64,000 nucleotides of DNA from Pseudomonadaceae bacterium (GTDB lineage Bacteria; Pseudomonadota; Gammaproteobacteria; Pseudomonadales; Azotimanducaceae). The stretch covers positions 744,001 through 808,000 of the forward strand of contig JANSWO010000001.1 in assembly GCA_024743435.1 (NCBI GenBank), read 5' to 3'. The position numbers and the translations under genes are program-made. Below are positions 51,962 through 60,315 of the stretch, one piece after another (position 1 is the stretch's first letter; each line of letters begins with the position of its first letter). A model generated the notes under the pieces. The model was not told the DNA's origin. It made no database searches and worked only from the letters and a program-made list of their open reading frames with translations.

Positions 51962-52195
51962 TCAGTTTTCCTTCGGCGGTTGATTCTTGCCAGGCCGGGG
52001 GATGGTATTCGCCGGATCCGGGTTGTTGCCAACCCAGTTACACAGCTGCGGATCTGCCTGCAGGATGTCTCCGTCTATGTGTACGCCCCAGCGCGTAAAC
52101 ACGCCGCGGCTGTTGCCGCGGGTGAGGACGATGTTGCCGTGCTCGTCGCACTGATACAGCGTGTCGGTATCGAACGGGTGAGTCATGCTCGCCAT
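51962..52195 (-). CDS. Small protein coupled to Rieske oxygenase
   Basis: A 77-residue protein whose ATG at 52195 lies 2 bases after the Rieske stop codon (52198), with GGAGAG of the upstream coding region as the ribosome site. Recognisable features are 'LYQCDEHGNIVLTRGNSRGVFTRWGVHIDGDILQADPQLCNW', two Cys residues and a Pro/Lys tail. No known domain. Tight coupling suggests it is a partner, small subunit or chaperone of the oxygenase at 52198. Confidence 0.75.
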   Translation of the reverse strand: MASMTHPFDTDTLYQCDEHGNIVLTRGNSRGVFTRWGVHIDGDILQADPQLCNWVGNNPDPANTIPRPGKNQPPKEN

Positions 52196-52197
52196 GG

Positions 52198-53553
52198 CTA
52201 CTCTCCAATCCACTCGGTCAACTTGTGGTGTATCCAGCGCACTTTTGACTCCTGGTAGCCGGAGAGTACAACGCCGGTTTGATACGTGGTCTCAAGACCC
52301 CACTGCACCTTGGGCATGTTGAACGAGTCCTGATCGAAGACTTTGCCGAGATATCCCAGCGCGCTCGACCAATCTTCCTTTTCTTCCAGCCAACGCACCT
52401 CGGCCGGTGCCGGGCGTTCGCCCTCGAATGGCGCGAGCAGGATGCACTCCATGATGCAGGTGCGGTGGTCGTCGCCGTTCGGCCGGAACCGGTAGACGAT
52501 GCCATTGAAAGCGCCCCAGGGATGGAAGTTGGGGAAGAGTGTGTAGTCGATGCTGTCCGTGAATTCGGCGTCGCAGTAGAGGTCCACGCGATCGCCGGCG
52601 ATCTCGCGCATGTTTGCCCTGGAGATATCAGCCATGAACGCCCGTGGCTCCATGCCCTCCGGTACCTGCGGTACGTCGGCGTCGTGTGGGAGATCCATCA
52701 TGGTACGCAGCATGTCGTCGTTGCTGGGCGTGTAGTCGAGCAGCGGGCTATGCGTTACGCCGGGTGTGATCACACGTGCGCAGTTGTCCCAGATATCGAC
52801 CTGGCTATTGGTGTCACCGAGCGAGCGCAGGATCTGCGGGTGTGTGGCGTTAACGTGGTAGGCCTCGCAGAACGCTTCCTGGGCAATCTTCCAGTTGCAG
52901 GGCATCACCTTCGCGACGTGCGCCGATTTGTATAGGCCACCGAGATTCCAGCGTTCGAACTGAGGCGCCAAGTCTTTGATGAAGTCATCGAACGGTGCGC
53001 AGTTCTGATCCGGGTTGATGAAGATGAATCCGGCCCACTGAGCCACCGGAATCTCCGGCAGTGAGAAGCTGTCTTCGTTTACCTGCGGAAAATCCCAGCG
53101 TCCAGGTACATCCAGCAGGTCACCGTCTAAGGTCCAGGCGAAGCCGTGGAACGGGCAGCGAATTTCCGTTGCGTTGCCGTCAAACTCTTTCAGCATTCGG
53201 CCGCGGTGCAGGCACGCGTTTGGATAGCACTTCACCTCACCCGCGTCGTTGCGAACGACGAGGAATGACATGTGGGCGATGTCGTAGCGGTAGTGATCAC
53301 CAGGATTGGGAATGTCTTCTTCGCGGCAGGTGAACTGCCAGACTTTCTTCCACAGCCGTTCCACTTCTTTCTCGTGGTAGTCCCGGGTGGTGTAGCGGGT
53401 GACCGGGAACTCGTTGGTACCCATGTCGCGGGGTGACTGCAGACGCAGCACGTCGGGCACCTCGTGGCTGTCGGTATCGAGCAGCTGTTGGTAGGTCAGG
53501 CCCGGTGATCTGGGCATGTTATCTGGATCGAGCTCTTTGTATGCCTCGGCCAT
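52198..53553 (-). CDS. Rieske non-heme iron oxygenase, alpha subunit
   Basis: A 451-residue oxygenase. Cys114-x-His116 ('NACLHRGR') and Cys133-x2-His136 ('IRCPFHGF') hold the Rieske cluster, and 'AQEAFCEAYHVNATH' is the iron-site helix. It shares a 45-residue N-terminal region with the paralogue at 34563. It ends with 'KLTEWIG' and overlaps in translation with the 77-residue protein next. Electron-transfer partner genes are not adjacent. GGAGGGG precedes the ATG. Confidence 0.92.
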   Translation of the reverse strand: MAEAYKELDPDNMPRSPGLTYQQLLDTDSHEVPDVLRLQSPRDMGTNEFPVTRYTTRDYHEKEVERLWKKVWQFTCREEDIPNPGDHYRYDIAHMSFLVVRNDAGEVKCYPNACLHRGRMLKEFDGNATEIRCPFHGFAWTLDGDLLDVPGRWDFPQVNEDSFSLPEIPVAQWAGFIFINPDQNCAPFDDFIKDLAPQFERWNLGGLYKSAHVAKVMPCNWKIAQEAFCEAYHVNATHPQILRSLGDTNSQVDIWDNCARVITPGVTHSPLLDYTPSNDDMLRTMMDLPHDADVPQVPEGMEPRAFMADISRANMREIAGDRVDLYCDAEFTDSIDYTLFPNFHPWGAFNGIVYRFRPNGDDHRTCIMECILLAPFEGERPAPAEVRWLEEKEDWSSALGYLGKVFDQDSFNMPKVQWGLETTYQTGVVLSGYQESKVRWIHHKLTEWIGE

Positions 53554-53661
53554 GGGTCCCCTCCTTAAACGTGTGGCGAGCCTGATATTACCCTAAGCAG
53601 CCCCCACGCCGTCTATCTACCTCGCTCGGCAATGATTCGGGCAAAGCTGATGATCAGCAGG

Positions 53662-53883
53662 CTAGGAGCATCGTCGCGACAAAGCGCACAGTACGGCGTA
53701 CGCCTCATCGCCGTAGCCGGCTTCGATGATCATGCTACCGATCAGAACAGTAGCAACGGTACCGCCGACGATGGTGAGCACATGCCATAGCTTGACGTTG
53801 CCTGAGGCGAGCGGGGCCGTACCAGCGAGCCGCAGCCGGCGTTGTCGTTCTGCCTCGCGGGCATCGGAGGGCGGTTTGAACAT
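53662..53883 (-). CDS. Small single-pass membrane protein
   Basis: A 73-residue protein: basic N-terminus ('AREAERQRRLRLAG'), one membrane segment (about residues 33-53, 'VLTIVGGTVATVLIGSMIIEAGY') and two Cys near the C-terminus. No family assigned. It lies between the Rieske and phytanoyl-CoA dioxygenase genes. The short length makes the call moderate. Confidence 0.5.
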   Translation of the reverse strand: MFKPPSDAREAERQRRLRLAGTAPLASGNVKLWHVLTIVGGTVATVLIGSMIIEAGYGDEAYAVLCALSRRCS

Positions 53884-53987
53884 CGAACTGATTCACCATT
53901 TGGCCATTCCTTTGTTGTTAGGCGGCAAATCATCTGTTCCCGGCTCACCTCGACCGTCCATGCTGGCGCAGGCCACCCCAACGCGAT

Positions 53988-54830
53988 CTAGCCATCGTAG
54001 AAACCCAGTGGATGCAGGCCGATGAGCGTGCGTTGTCGACGATCGACCGCGCGCTCGATCGCGCCTTCGCTCAGCTGGTTTGCCTGCGAGGTGGGTCGCA
54101 GGCGTTGCGCAATATCCCGTCGGCCGTAGTGAGCCTGCAGGAAAAAACGTCCAGAATCGCCCACCTCGCAAGGTAGCCTCCGATGCCAGACGTCGGAGAC
54201 GAAGAGAACGACGTCACCGGCTTTAGCGGGTAGCGGCTGAACACTTTCTCCATCGCAGGTGAGGTTCACGTCCTGGCTGAAGGGCGGATGCTGGCCGCTG
54301 CGATGGCTGCCCGGAATGACACCGGTTGGACCACTCGCCAGCGGGCAGTCCTCAAGATAGATGTGGGCGCCAATCGCGAACACGGGGTAGGGAATATCGT
54401 CCGGCCAGGGCACGCCCTTGGCGCGTGGCACGTGGGGCCCGGCATCGATATGCCAGTAGCCGCCGCCATGCTGATTTTCCTCGCGCGCAGGATTGCGCCA
54501 GCAGGTGTTGGCGATGACATGGCAGTCCTCACCCAGCAGGGGTTCGATCACCGCCAGTATGTCCGGATGGCCTATGGCGGCTTGTGCTCCAGCACTGCGA
54601 TTTAGCATCTCGTAGCGAAAATCGTTGCGCTCTTCATCGCCGAGCTTTGGATTACGCGTGTCAGCAACGCTTGTCTCGTAGAGCGATGTGATCTCCTGAT
54701 GCAGTGCGCGCAAATCATCGCCACTTAACAGCTGAGGCAACATGGCGAAGCCCTGCTGTTCAAGCTGAAGGCTTGCGGCGGGAGCTTGCTCTTCTCGAAT
54801 GCTGAGGTAGCCATTAACGCGGGTGATCAT
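53988..54830 (-). CDS. Phytanoyl-CoA-dioxygenase-family protein
   Basis: A 280-residue Fe(II)/2-oxoglutarate oxygenase. The metal-binding facial triad is seen as 'YWHIDAGPH' (HxD) and a distal His in 'DVWHRRLP', with an Arg after for 2-oxoglutarate. N-terminal 'LQLEQQGFAMLPQLLSGDDLRALHQEI' is typical. It would hydroxylate a lipophilic substrate, with succinate as co-product. It lies 31 bases after the P450 gene on the same strand, suggesting an operon. Confidence 0.88.
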   Translation of the reverse strand: MITRVNGYLSIREEQAPAASLQLEQQGFAMLPQLLSGDDLRALHQEITSLYETSVADTRNPKLGDEERNDFRYEMLNRSAGAQAAIGHPDILAVIEPLLGEDCHVIANTCWRNPAREENQHGGGYWHIDAGPHVPRAKGVPWPDDIPYPVFAIGAHIYLEDCPLASGPTGVIPGSHRSGQHPPFSQDVNLTCDGESVQPLPAKAGDVVLFVSDVWHRRLPCEVGDSGRFFLQAHYGRRDIAQRLRPTSQANQLSEGAIERAVDRRQRTLIGLHPLGFYDG

Positions 54831-54861
54831 TGTGCTTGTGAGTCCTGGTGTTGTTGGCAGG

Positions 54862-56100
54862 TTACGCAGCTGTTAACCGCATGCGCAGAGAGGTAAGGCC
54901 TCGGCTGGACAAGCCAGCGCGATAACTCGGTGCCGACTCGAGCCATTCGATGTGCGTGGTTCGACGCAGCAGCTCAAGAAACAGCACTTCCATGTCGAGC
55001 CGTGACAGGTGGTTGCCAAGGCAGAGATGCGCGCCCCGACCAAAGGCGACATGGCGATTGGGTGACCTGAGAATGTTGAACTGATCGGGATCAGCAAACT
55101 CTGCCGGATCTCGGTTCGCCGCGCCGTAGAGCAGCCCGAATTTTGTGCCTTTCGCAAAACGCCTGCCGAAGGCGTTGGTATCCTCACTCGCGTAGCGATG
55201 GAAAAATGGCAGGGGCGATTCGTAGCGAAACATTTCCTGTACCGCCGAGCGAATATGCTCTGGTTCACGGCGCAGCAGAGCCTGCTGATCCGGATATTGC
55301 AGCAGTGCCAGCATGCCCGTGCCGAGGACATCGATTGTCGAGCCATGCCCCGCTGCCAGAATCAGAATGGCCATGGAAGCCAGCTCTGCATCGTCCATGC
55401 GCCCCGCGTTTTTGGCCGCCACCATCACAGACAGGAGATCCTCCCTTGGCGCGGCCTCGCGCTCCCGAATCATGACCCGGAGGTAATCGTAGAACTCAGT
55501 GGTGGCGCGCTCCGCCACGATTTTCTTCTCATCACTTCGATCGGCATCAAAGAACGCCACAATATCTTCCGACCATTGCCGGAGCATGTCGCAGTCATTG
55601 GCCGGCACACCCAGCAGGTTGCCGATGATTCGGCCTGGGAATGCCTCAGCGATGCGGCTTATGAAATCTATTTCCCCCTGTTCCAACGCAAGCTCAATGA
55701 GTTCGCTCACGTACGCCTGAATCATGGCTCGATGTTTAGCGACGAACGTCTTTGTGAATTCCTGGAACACGATCAGACGCAGCCTTCGATGATCCTCACC
55801 ATCGATCTCCAGCATGCTGCGTTGAATGAGCGCTTCGTGATTCGGCATATCGTGCCAGTTCGCGAGCTTGCGCTGGGCTGCGATGTGCTCAGCCGGCATG
55901 AATGGCTCCAGTGAGCGCACGAATGTTGGGTTGGAAGCGGCGAATGCGACATCCTCGAAGCGCGTCAGTAGCCAGGCGTCCAGCGGCTCGAAGTAAACGG
56001 GCCCTGCCGATGTTCGGAGCCTGGCGTACGCCGCGTACGGGTCCGCTGCAAACGCTTCGGAGAGCGGCTCAAACGATAGGTTGTCTGGTGTGGTATCCAT
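54862..56100 (-). CDS. Cytochrome P450
   Basis: A 412-residue soluble P450. The I-helix is 'LAAGHGSTIDVLG', where Gly-His replaces the common Ala-Gly before Ser/Thr-Thr. ExxR is 'EMFRYESPLPF' and the haem loop 'AFGRGAHLCLGNHLSRLDME' has its Cys near residue 360. Family number not assignable by eye; the length and lack of a membrane anchor fit bacterial class I P450s. The next gene, a phytanoyl-CoA dioxygenase type, shares the strand. Confidence 0.9.
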   Translation of the reverse strand: MDTTPDNLSFEPLSEAFAADPYAAYARLRTSAGPVYFEPLDAWLLTRFEDVAFAASNPTFVRSLEPFMPAEHIAAQRKLANWHDMPNHEALIQRSMLEIDGEDHRRLRLIVFQEFTKTFVAKHRAMIQAYVSELIELALEQGEIDFISRIAEAFPGRIIGNLLGVPANDCDMLRQWSEDIVAFFDADRSDEKKIVAERATTEFYDYLRVMIREREAAPREDLLSVMVAAKNAGRMDDAELASMAILILAAGHGSTIDVLGTGMLALLQYPDQQALLRREPEHIRSAVQEMFRYESPLPFFHRYASEDTNAFGRRFAKGTKFGLLYGAANRDPAEFADPDQFNILRSPNRHVAFGRGAHLCLGNHLSRLDMEVLFLELLRRTTHIEWLESAPSYRAGLSSRGLTSLRMRLTAA

Positions 56101-56268
56101 GTCCGTCCACGAGAGAAAGTGGTGGTGCAGGCAGAGAAGCGACCCTGCGCGCCGCGCAGATTTGTTCCCGCATCGGTTAGCTGGTTAGTATCTCCGTTGC
56201 CTGATCATTGTCGAGTTTTTCTCTGGCACTGATCTGATATCAATCACTGAGCGTGGGGAGCGCGGGAT

Positions 56269-58218
56269 ATGGCAATCAGTAGTCAAGTATCAGCCGAACG
56301 GGTCGACGAAACTCTGCGTCCCATCGACCTCGATGACCGAGGCATTGAGGCGATGCTGGAGGCCGCCGACATCCCGGCTCTGGTGCTCGCTTTAGTCCAT
56401 ATGACGGGCGACCTGGGGCTGATACGAGGTGATATCCGCCCGTTGATGGAGTTCCTCAATCCCGACGATGGTTTGACCGATGAACAGCGCGAGCGGGTGA
56501 AGGCGCAGGCCGCTGCGGTGCTCGCGCAGCACCGGGATGCTCCTGGTGCCTTCTATATGCCGTCCGACGCTGAGCTTCGCGAGATGTTGAGCTTTCTCGT
56601 CGGCAAACCCGTACCGGACGAATACGCTGAGTTTCTGACGTCCGAGTTGTCTCTGCATGGCGAAGATCCCTACGCCCAACCAGATGTGGAGGCGGTCAGC
56701 GCGAGCCAGCGGGCAAACTATCGGGTTCTCGTCATCGGCGCGGGAATGTCCGGGCTGTTGTCAGCGATCCGCCTCAAGGAGGCGGGGATCGGCTTTGATG
56801 TTGTTGAGAAGAACGACGATGTCGGCGGCACCTGGCATGAGAACACATATCCCGGTTGCCGGGTGGATAGTGCCAATCATGTGTATTCGTACTCGTTTAA
56901 GCCCAAGGACTGGCCCCAGCATTTCTCCAACCAGAAGGTGCTGAAACAGTATTTCAGCGAAACCGCTGATGAGTATGGGCTACGTGAGCACATCGAGTTT
57001 CAAACGGAAGTGTTATCCGCACGCTTTGATGAGGGCAGTGGCCAGTGGCAGGTGACCACGCGCAACGCCCGTGGAGAAACCTCAACGCGCAACGCAGACG
57101 CGATAATCAGTGCAGTCGGCCAGTTGAATCAGCCGCAATACCCGGATCTCCCAGGCCTGGATTCGTTCAAGGGGCCGGCATTTCACTCCGCTAGATGGCA
57201 GCATCAAGTTGATCTGAGTGGCAAGCGGATCGGAGTCATTGGCACCGGCGGCAGCGCCTTCCAGTTCGTTCCGCACATCGCAGAACTAGCTGAGAGCGTA
57301 TCGGTTTTTCAACGCACAGCGCCCTGGATTGTTGCCAACGAGGACTACTTCAAAGAGGTGCCAACCGAGAAACACTGGTTGCTACGCCATGTGCCTTTCT
57401 ATGCCAAATGGTTCCGCTTCAGCATGTTCTGGCGAACCGCCGAGGGATTGCTCGAAGCGGTGACGGCAGACGAAGGCTGGAATCGCCCGGAAGAATCGGT
57501 GGGTGAAGCCAATCAGATGTTTCGAGACGCGCTCATTGAGAACCTTGAGATGCAGCTCGGCGACAGGCCTGACCTGCTGGAGAAGTGTACGCCGGACTAT
57601 CCGCCCGGCGCCAAGCGGGCGTTGATTGATGACGGTAAATACCTGGCTTCCCTGAAGCGCGACAACGTCCACTTGCTGACGGATTCCATAGATTCGATTA
57701 CCGAAAATGGTATCCGGCTCAAGTCCGGCGAGGAGCACGAGTTCGATGTGCTCATCTACGGCACGGGCTTCAAGGCCAGCAGCTTTCTGCATCCAATGAG
57801 TATCACCGGGCTTGGCGACAAAGACTTGCAGGAGAGTTGGGCCGGAGAGCCGCGCGCCCACAAGGGTGTCACGATTCCTGGCTTCCCGAATTTTTACTGC
57901 TGCTACGGACCGAATACCAACATCGTCGTAAACGGCAGTATCGTGTTCTTCTCCGAGTGTGAAGTCCGCTACATCCTGGGCTGTCTCGCGCTGTCGATGA
58001 GCAACGATGGCAAGGCGCTCAATGTGCGCCGGGATGTGCATGATCGCTATAACGAATGGATTGATGAGGGTAACGCCGGTATGTCCTGGGGGCAGTCGGG
58101 CGTCAACACCTGGTACAAGAACGCGAGCGGTCGAATCACGCAGAACTGGCCATTTACGTTGCTTGAATTCTGGCAGCAGACACGCGCCCCGGATGCTGAA
58201 GACTTCGAGCTGGTGTGA
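56269..58218 (+). CDS. Flavin-containing Baeyer-Villiger-type monooxygenase
   Basis: A 649-residue flavoprotein with FAD motif 'VIGAGMSGL' near residue 155, 'GGTWHENTYPGCRVD' and the Baeyer-Villiger fingerprint 'FKGPAFHSARWQ' (FxGxxxHxxxW), plus the second Rossmann 'IGVIGTGGSAFQ' for NADPH. The extra N-terminal 145 residues and total length match 4-hydroxyacetophenone-monooxygenase-like members. It would turn a ketone to an ester or lactone. Divergent from the P450 gene. Confidence 0.92.
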   Translation: MAISSQVSAERVDETLRPIDLDDRGIEAMLEAADIPALVLALVHMTGDLGLIRGDIRPLMEFLNPDDGLTDEQRERVKAQAAAVLAQHRDAPGAFYMPSDAELREMLSFLVGKPVPDEYAEFLTSELSLHGEDPYAQPDVEAVSASQRANYRVLVIGAGMSGLLSAIRLKEAGIGFDVVEKNDDVGGTWHENTYPGCRVDSANHVYSYSFKPKDWPQHFSNQKVLKQYFSETADEYGLREHIEFQTEVLSARFDEGSGQWQVTTRNARGETSTRNADAIISAVGQLNQPQYPDLPGLDSFKGPAFHSARWQHQVDLSGKRIGVIGTGGSAFQFVPHIAELAESVSVFQRTAPWIVANEDYFKEVPTEKHWLLRHVPFYAKWFRFSMFWRTAEGLLEAVTADEGWNRPEESVGEANQMFRDALIENLEMQLGDRPDLLEKCTPDYPPGAKRALIDDGKYLASLKRDNVHLLTDSIDSITENGIRLKSGEEHEFDVLIYGTGFKASSFLHPMSITGLGDKDLQESWAGEPRAHKGVTIPGFPNFYCCYGPNTNIVVNGSIVFFSECEVRYILGCLALSMSNDGKALNVRRDVHDRYNEWIDEGNAGMSWGQSGVNTWYKNASGRITQNWPFTLLEFWQQTRAPDAEDFELV

Positions 58219-58270
58219 CGGCGAAGATCGATCGAAGGCTCGTTAGCGAGCAACGGTTTTGAGGTGACAG

Positions 58271-58891
58271 ATGAGCGGGCAAACCGAGCGTGTTGGGATA
58301 AGCAAACTTGCGATTGGAATCGCGCTTTGCCTTGGGCTAGCTGGCGTTTTTCTCATTGTTCAGAGAAACGGACTGCTGGCGTGGCTAGGGCTGCTTCTCG
58401 GAGCGGGATTGTGTCTGAAAGCTCTGCGCCGGCCTGCTCGCACCGATCCTTACCTGACTGGAGCCGTTGCCGCATTGTGGGCGGTCACCTGGGCGGGCGT
58501 TTTTTACTACGTGATTGCTACCTGGGAAGGCGGTGAAGTTGTCGAGCTGACCGTCGAGACAGCACAAGGTGAGCACTCGGCGCGAACATGGATCATGGAA
58601 GACTCGGATCAGCTGCTGGTTTACTACGATGCGCCCGGGCCGATCGCGCAGGCGCTTGTCAGCGGTGCGCCGCTAACGGTGCTGCGTGATGGCGCGCCTC
58701 TGGTCGTGACGGGTTACACCGCGGCGTTAGAGGAGGATGTCTCGGAGCAGGAAGCGGATCGCGTCTTCGCCCTGATGGCTGACCAATACGGCGATAAGAC
58801 TGATGCCGCTACGGTTTTCTACGGTCTGTTGGGACGTTCAAGGGACCGGCTCGGTGTGGTGATTCGCTTTCCTCGATCGCCACAGTCTTGA
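58271..58891 (+). CDS. Membrane protein of unknown function
   Basis: A 206-residue protein with three predicted membrane segments in residues 10-85 and a soluble C-terminal domain ('VELTVETAQGEHSARTWIMEDSDQLLVYYDA', 'PLTVLRDGAPLVVTGYTA'). This domain has a split-barrel look similar to that of the 43854 protein, so a flavin/deazaflavin-type oxidoreductase fold is possible but unproven. It is first of a run of short genes on the plus strand after the monooxygenase. Confidence 0.7.
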   Translation: MSGQTERVGISKLAIGIALCLGLAGVFLIVQRNGLLAWLGLLLGAGLCLKALRRPARTDPYLTGAVAALWAVTWAGVFYYVIATWEGGEVVELTVETAQGEHSARTWIMEDSDQLLVYYDAPGPIAQALVSGAPLTVLRDGAPLVVTGYTAALEEDVSEQEADRVFALMADQYGDKTDAATVFYGLLGRSRDRLGVVIRFPRSPQS

Positions 58892-58921
58892 TTGTTGCGC
58901 TGGTGCGCCTGGAGGATTCCC

Positions 58922-59326
58922 GTGCTTGAGAAACTGACTATTGGCATCGCGTGTCTTCTCGGCCTGGCCATGTTGGCTAACGGTGTGTTCATGACGCTGG
59001 CACCGGAAGCCTGGTACTGGGCGGTGCCGGGGGTGCCTGATCGTGGCCCGTTCAATCAGCATTTCGTTCGAGACATAGGCTTCATTTACGCCCTCGGTGG
59101 CGTAGCCTTTGTGTATGGCGCTTTGTTCGCGCAGAACAGAACGTTTCTTTGGGCGTTGCCCGCGGCCTGGCTTACGGTTCACGCTGCGTTTCATGTTTGG
59201 GAAGTGATTGTTGGCATCTGCGGGCCGGAGGCTCTTGTCGAAGACTTCGCAGGCGTTACGGTGCCAGCGTTGCTAGGCGTTGCACTGGTTGTCGTTAGTC
59301 GCAGAGCTCGGGCAAGTCATCAGTAG
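58922..59326 (+). CDS. Four-helix membrane protein
   Basis: A 134-residue protein with four membrane segments ('IACLLGLAMLANGVFMTL', 'FIYALGGVAFVYGALF', 'ALPAAWLTVHAAFHVWE', 'TVPALLGVALVVV'). Of a kind with small DoxX-like or quinol-interacting membrane proteins, without conserved Cys pairs. GTG 58922 follows GGAGG by about 8 bases. Its 3' end overlaps the SCO gene start, implying one operon. Confidence 0.75.
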   Translation: MLEKLTIGIACLLGLAMLANGVFMTLAPEAWYWAVPGVPDRGPFNQHFVRDIGFIYALGGVAFVYGALFAQNRTFLWALPAAWLTVHAAFHVWEVIVGICGPEALVEDFAGVTVPALLGVALVVVSRRARASHQ

Positions 59327-59918
59327 GCCGCTCGTTTTCTTGCTGCTGCTGAGCCTTGGCGTTGCTGTAGGCTCGTTGCTGGCAGTCAATAGCCAGCAAC
59401 CGCATACCTCGCGAGTGATTGAGTGGCTTGAAAACCCGCGTCCCGTCGATCGCTTCGAGCTGGCAGGCAGCGATGGTGTTTTCGATAACACATCCCTTGT
59501 TGGTCAGTGGACTTTCGTGCTTTTCGGTTTCCTCAATTGTCCTGACGTGTGCCCATTGAGTCTGTCTGAGTTGTCAGCGCTCAATGCCCACATGGAAGAT
59601 TTGTCGCGGATTGGGGAAGTCGCGTTTCTGTTTGTTTCGGTAGATCCGCAGCGAGATTCTCCGGAGGAGCTTGGTCGCTACGTCCGCCACTTCTCCACCT
59701 CGATACAAGGAGTGACCGGAGAAGAGGCGCAACTAGAAAGCCTGGCCGATAGCCTGGGTGTCGCGTTCGAGGTGTCGCCGGGCGCCGAAGACTACGCGGT
59801 CGCTCATTCCACAACGTTCTCCATCATCGATCCATCCGGGGCGTTGCGCGCTCGGTTCAGACCAGGATTTGACCCGGCCAATCTGGCCCGTGAATTTGTC
59901 AGTGGGCCAGGTTCCTGA
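59280..59918 (+). CDS. SCO1/SenC-type copper-binding protein
   Basis: A protein of about 200 residues anchored by one N-terminal membrane segment (residues 18-35). Its thioredoxin-fold domain carries Cys87-x3-Cys91 ('NCPDVC') and the copper-binding His in 'AVAHSTTFSI', with 'FLFVSVDPQRDSPE' typical of SCO. It would help copper insertion into cytochrome oxidase. The start is uncertain: the first TTG (59280) lies inside the previous gene; further TTG codons follow. Confidence 0.88.
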   Translation: MHWLSLVAELGQVISRPLVFLLLLSLGVAVGSLLAVNSQQPHTSRVIEWLENPRPVDRFELAGSDGVFDNTSLVGQWTFVLFGFLNCPDVCPLSLSELSALNAHMEDLSRIGEVAFLFVSVDPQRDSPEELGRYVRHFSTSIQGVTGEEAQLESLADSLGVAFEVSPGAEDYAVAHSTTFSIIDPSGALRARFRPGFDPANLAREFVSGPGS

Positions 59919-59936
59919 ACCTCGAGGGTTGCAGCT

Positions 59937-60311
59937 TTGCTTGATCACGTAACTATTGCTGTAAGAGACCTTCAAGGGAGCAAGCGATTCTTCGAGAGGG
60001 CGTTTCAACCATTGGGCTATCGCGTGGCCTTTGGTGAAGAAGGCGTGTTCTGGGCTTTTGATGTTGGCGAGGGTACGTTGTTTGAGATTCGCGAAGCCGG
60101 CGAGAATGAGACCGTGACGCGTTGTCACGTCGCATTTCGGGTAGGCAAAGAACAACAAGTGCGCGCCTTTCATGACGCTGCTATCGCGGCGGGCGGCACT
60201 GACAATGGCGGCGCTGGGCTCAGGCCGAACTACTCAGAACACTATTTCGCCTGTTTTGTGCTTGACCCGGACGGGCACAACATCGAGGCAGTGTGTCATG
60301 GCATGAATTGA
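59937..60311 (+). CDS. VOC-family (glyoxalase/dioxygenase fold) protein
   Basis: A 124-residue single-domain VOC protein: 'LDHVTIAVRDLQGSKRFFERAF' start, 'CHVAFRVGKEQQVRAFHDAAIAAGG' middle and 'YFACFVLDPDGHNIEAV' end, with metal ligands from His4 and the final Glu. Such proteins include glyoxalase, fosfomycin resistance and extradiol types; no specific role can be assigned. It starts at TTG 59937, 18 bases after the SCO stop. Confidence 0.85.
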   Translation: MLDHVTIAVRDLQGSKRFFERAFQPLGYRVAFGEEGVFWAFDVGEGTLFEIREAGENETVTRCHVAFRVGKEQQVRAFHDAAIAAGGTDNGGAGLRPNYSEHYFACFVLDPDGHNIEAVCHGMN

Positions 60312-60315
60312 GCGG

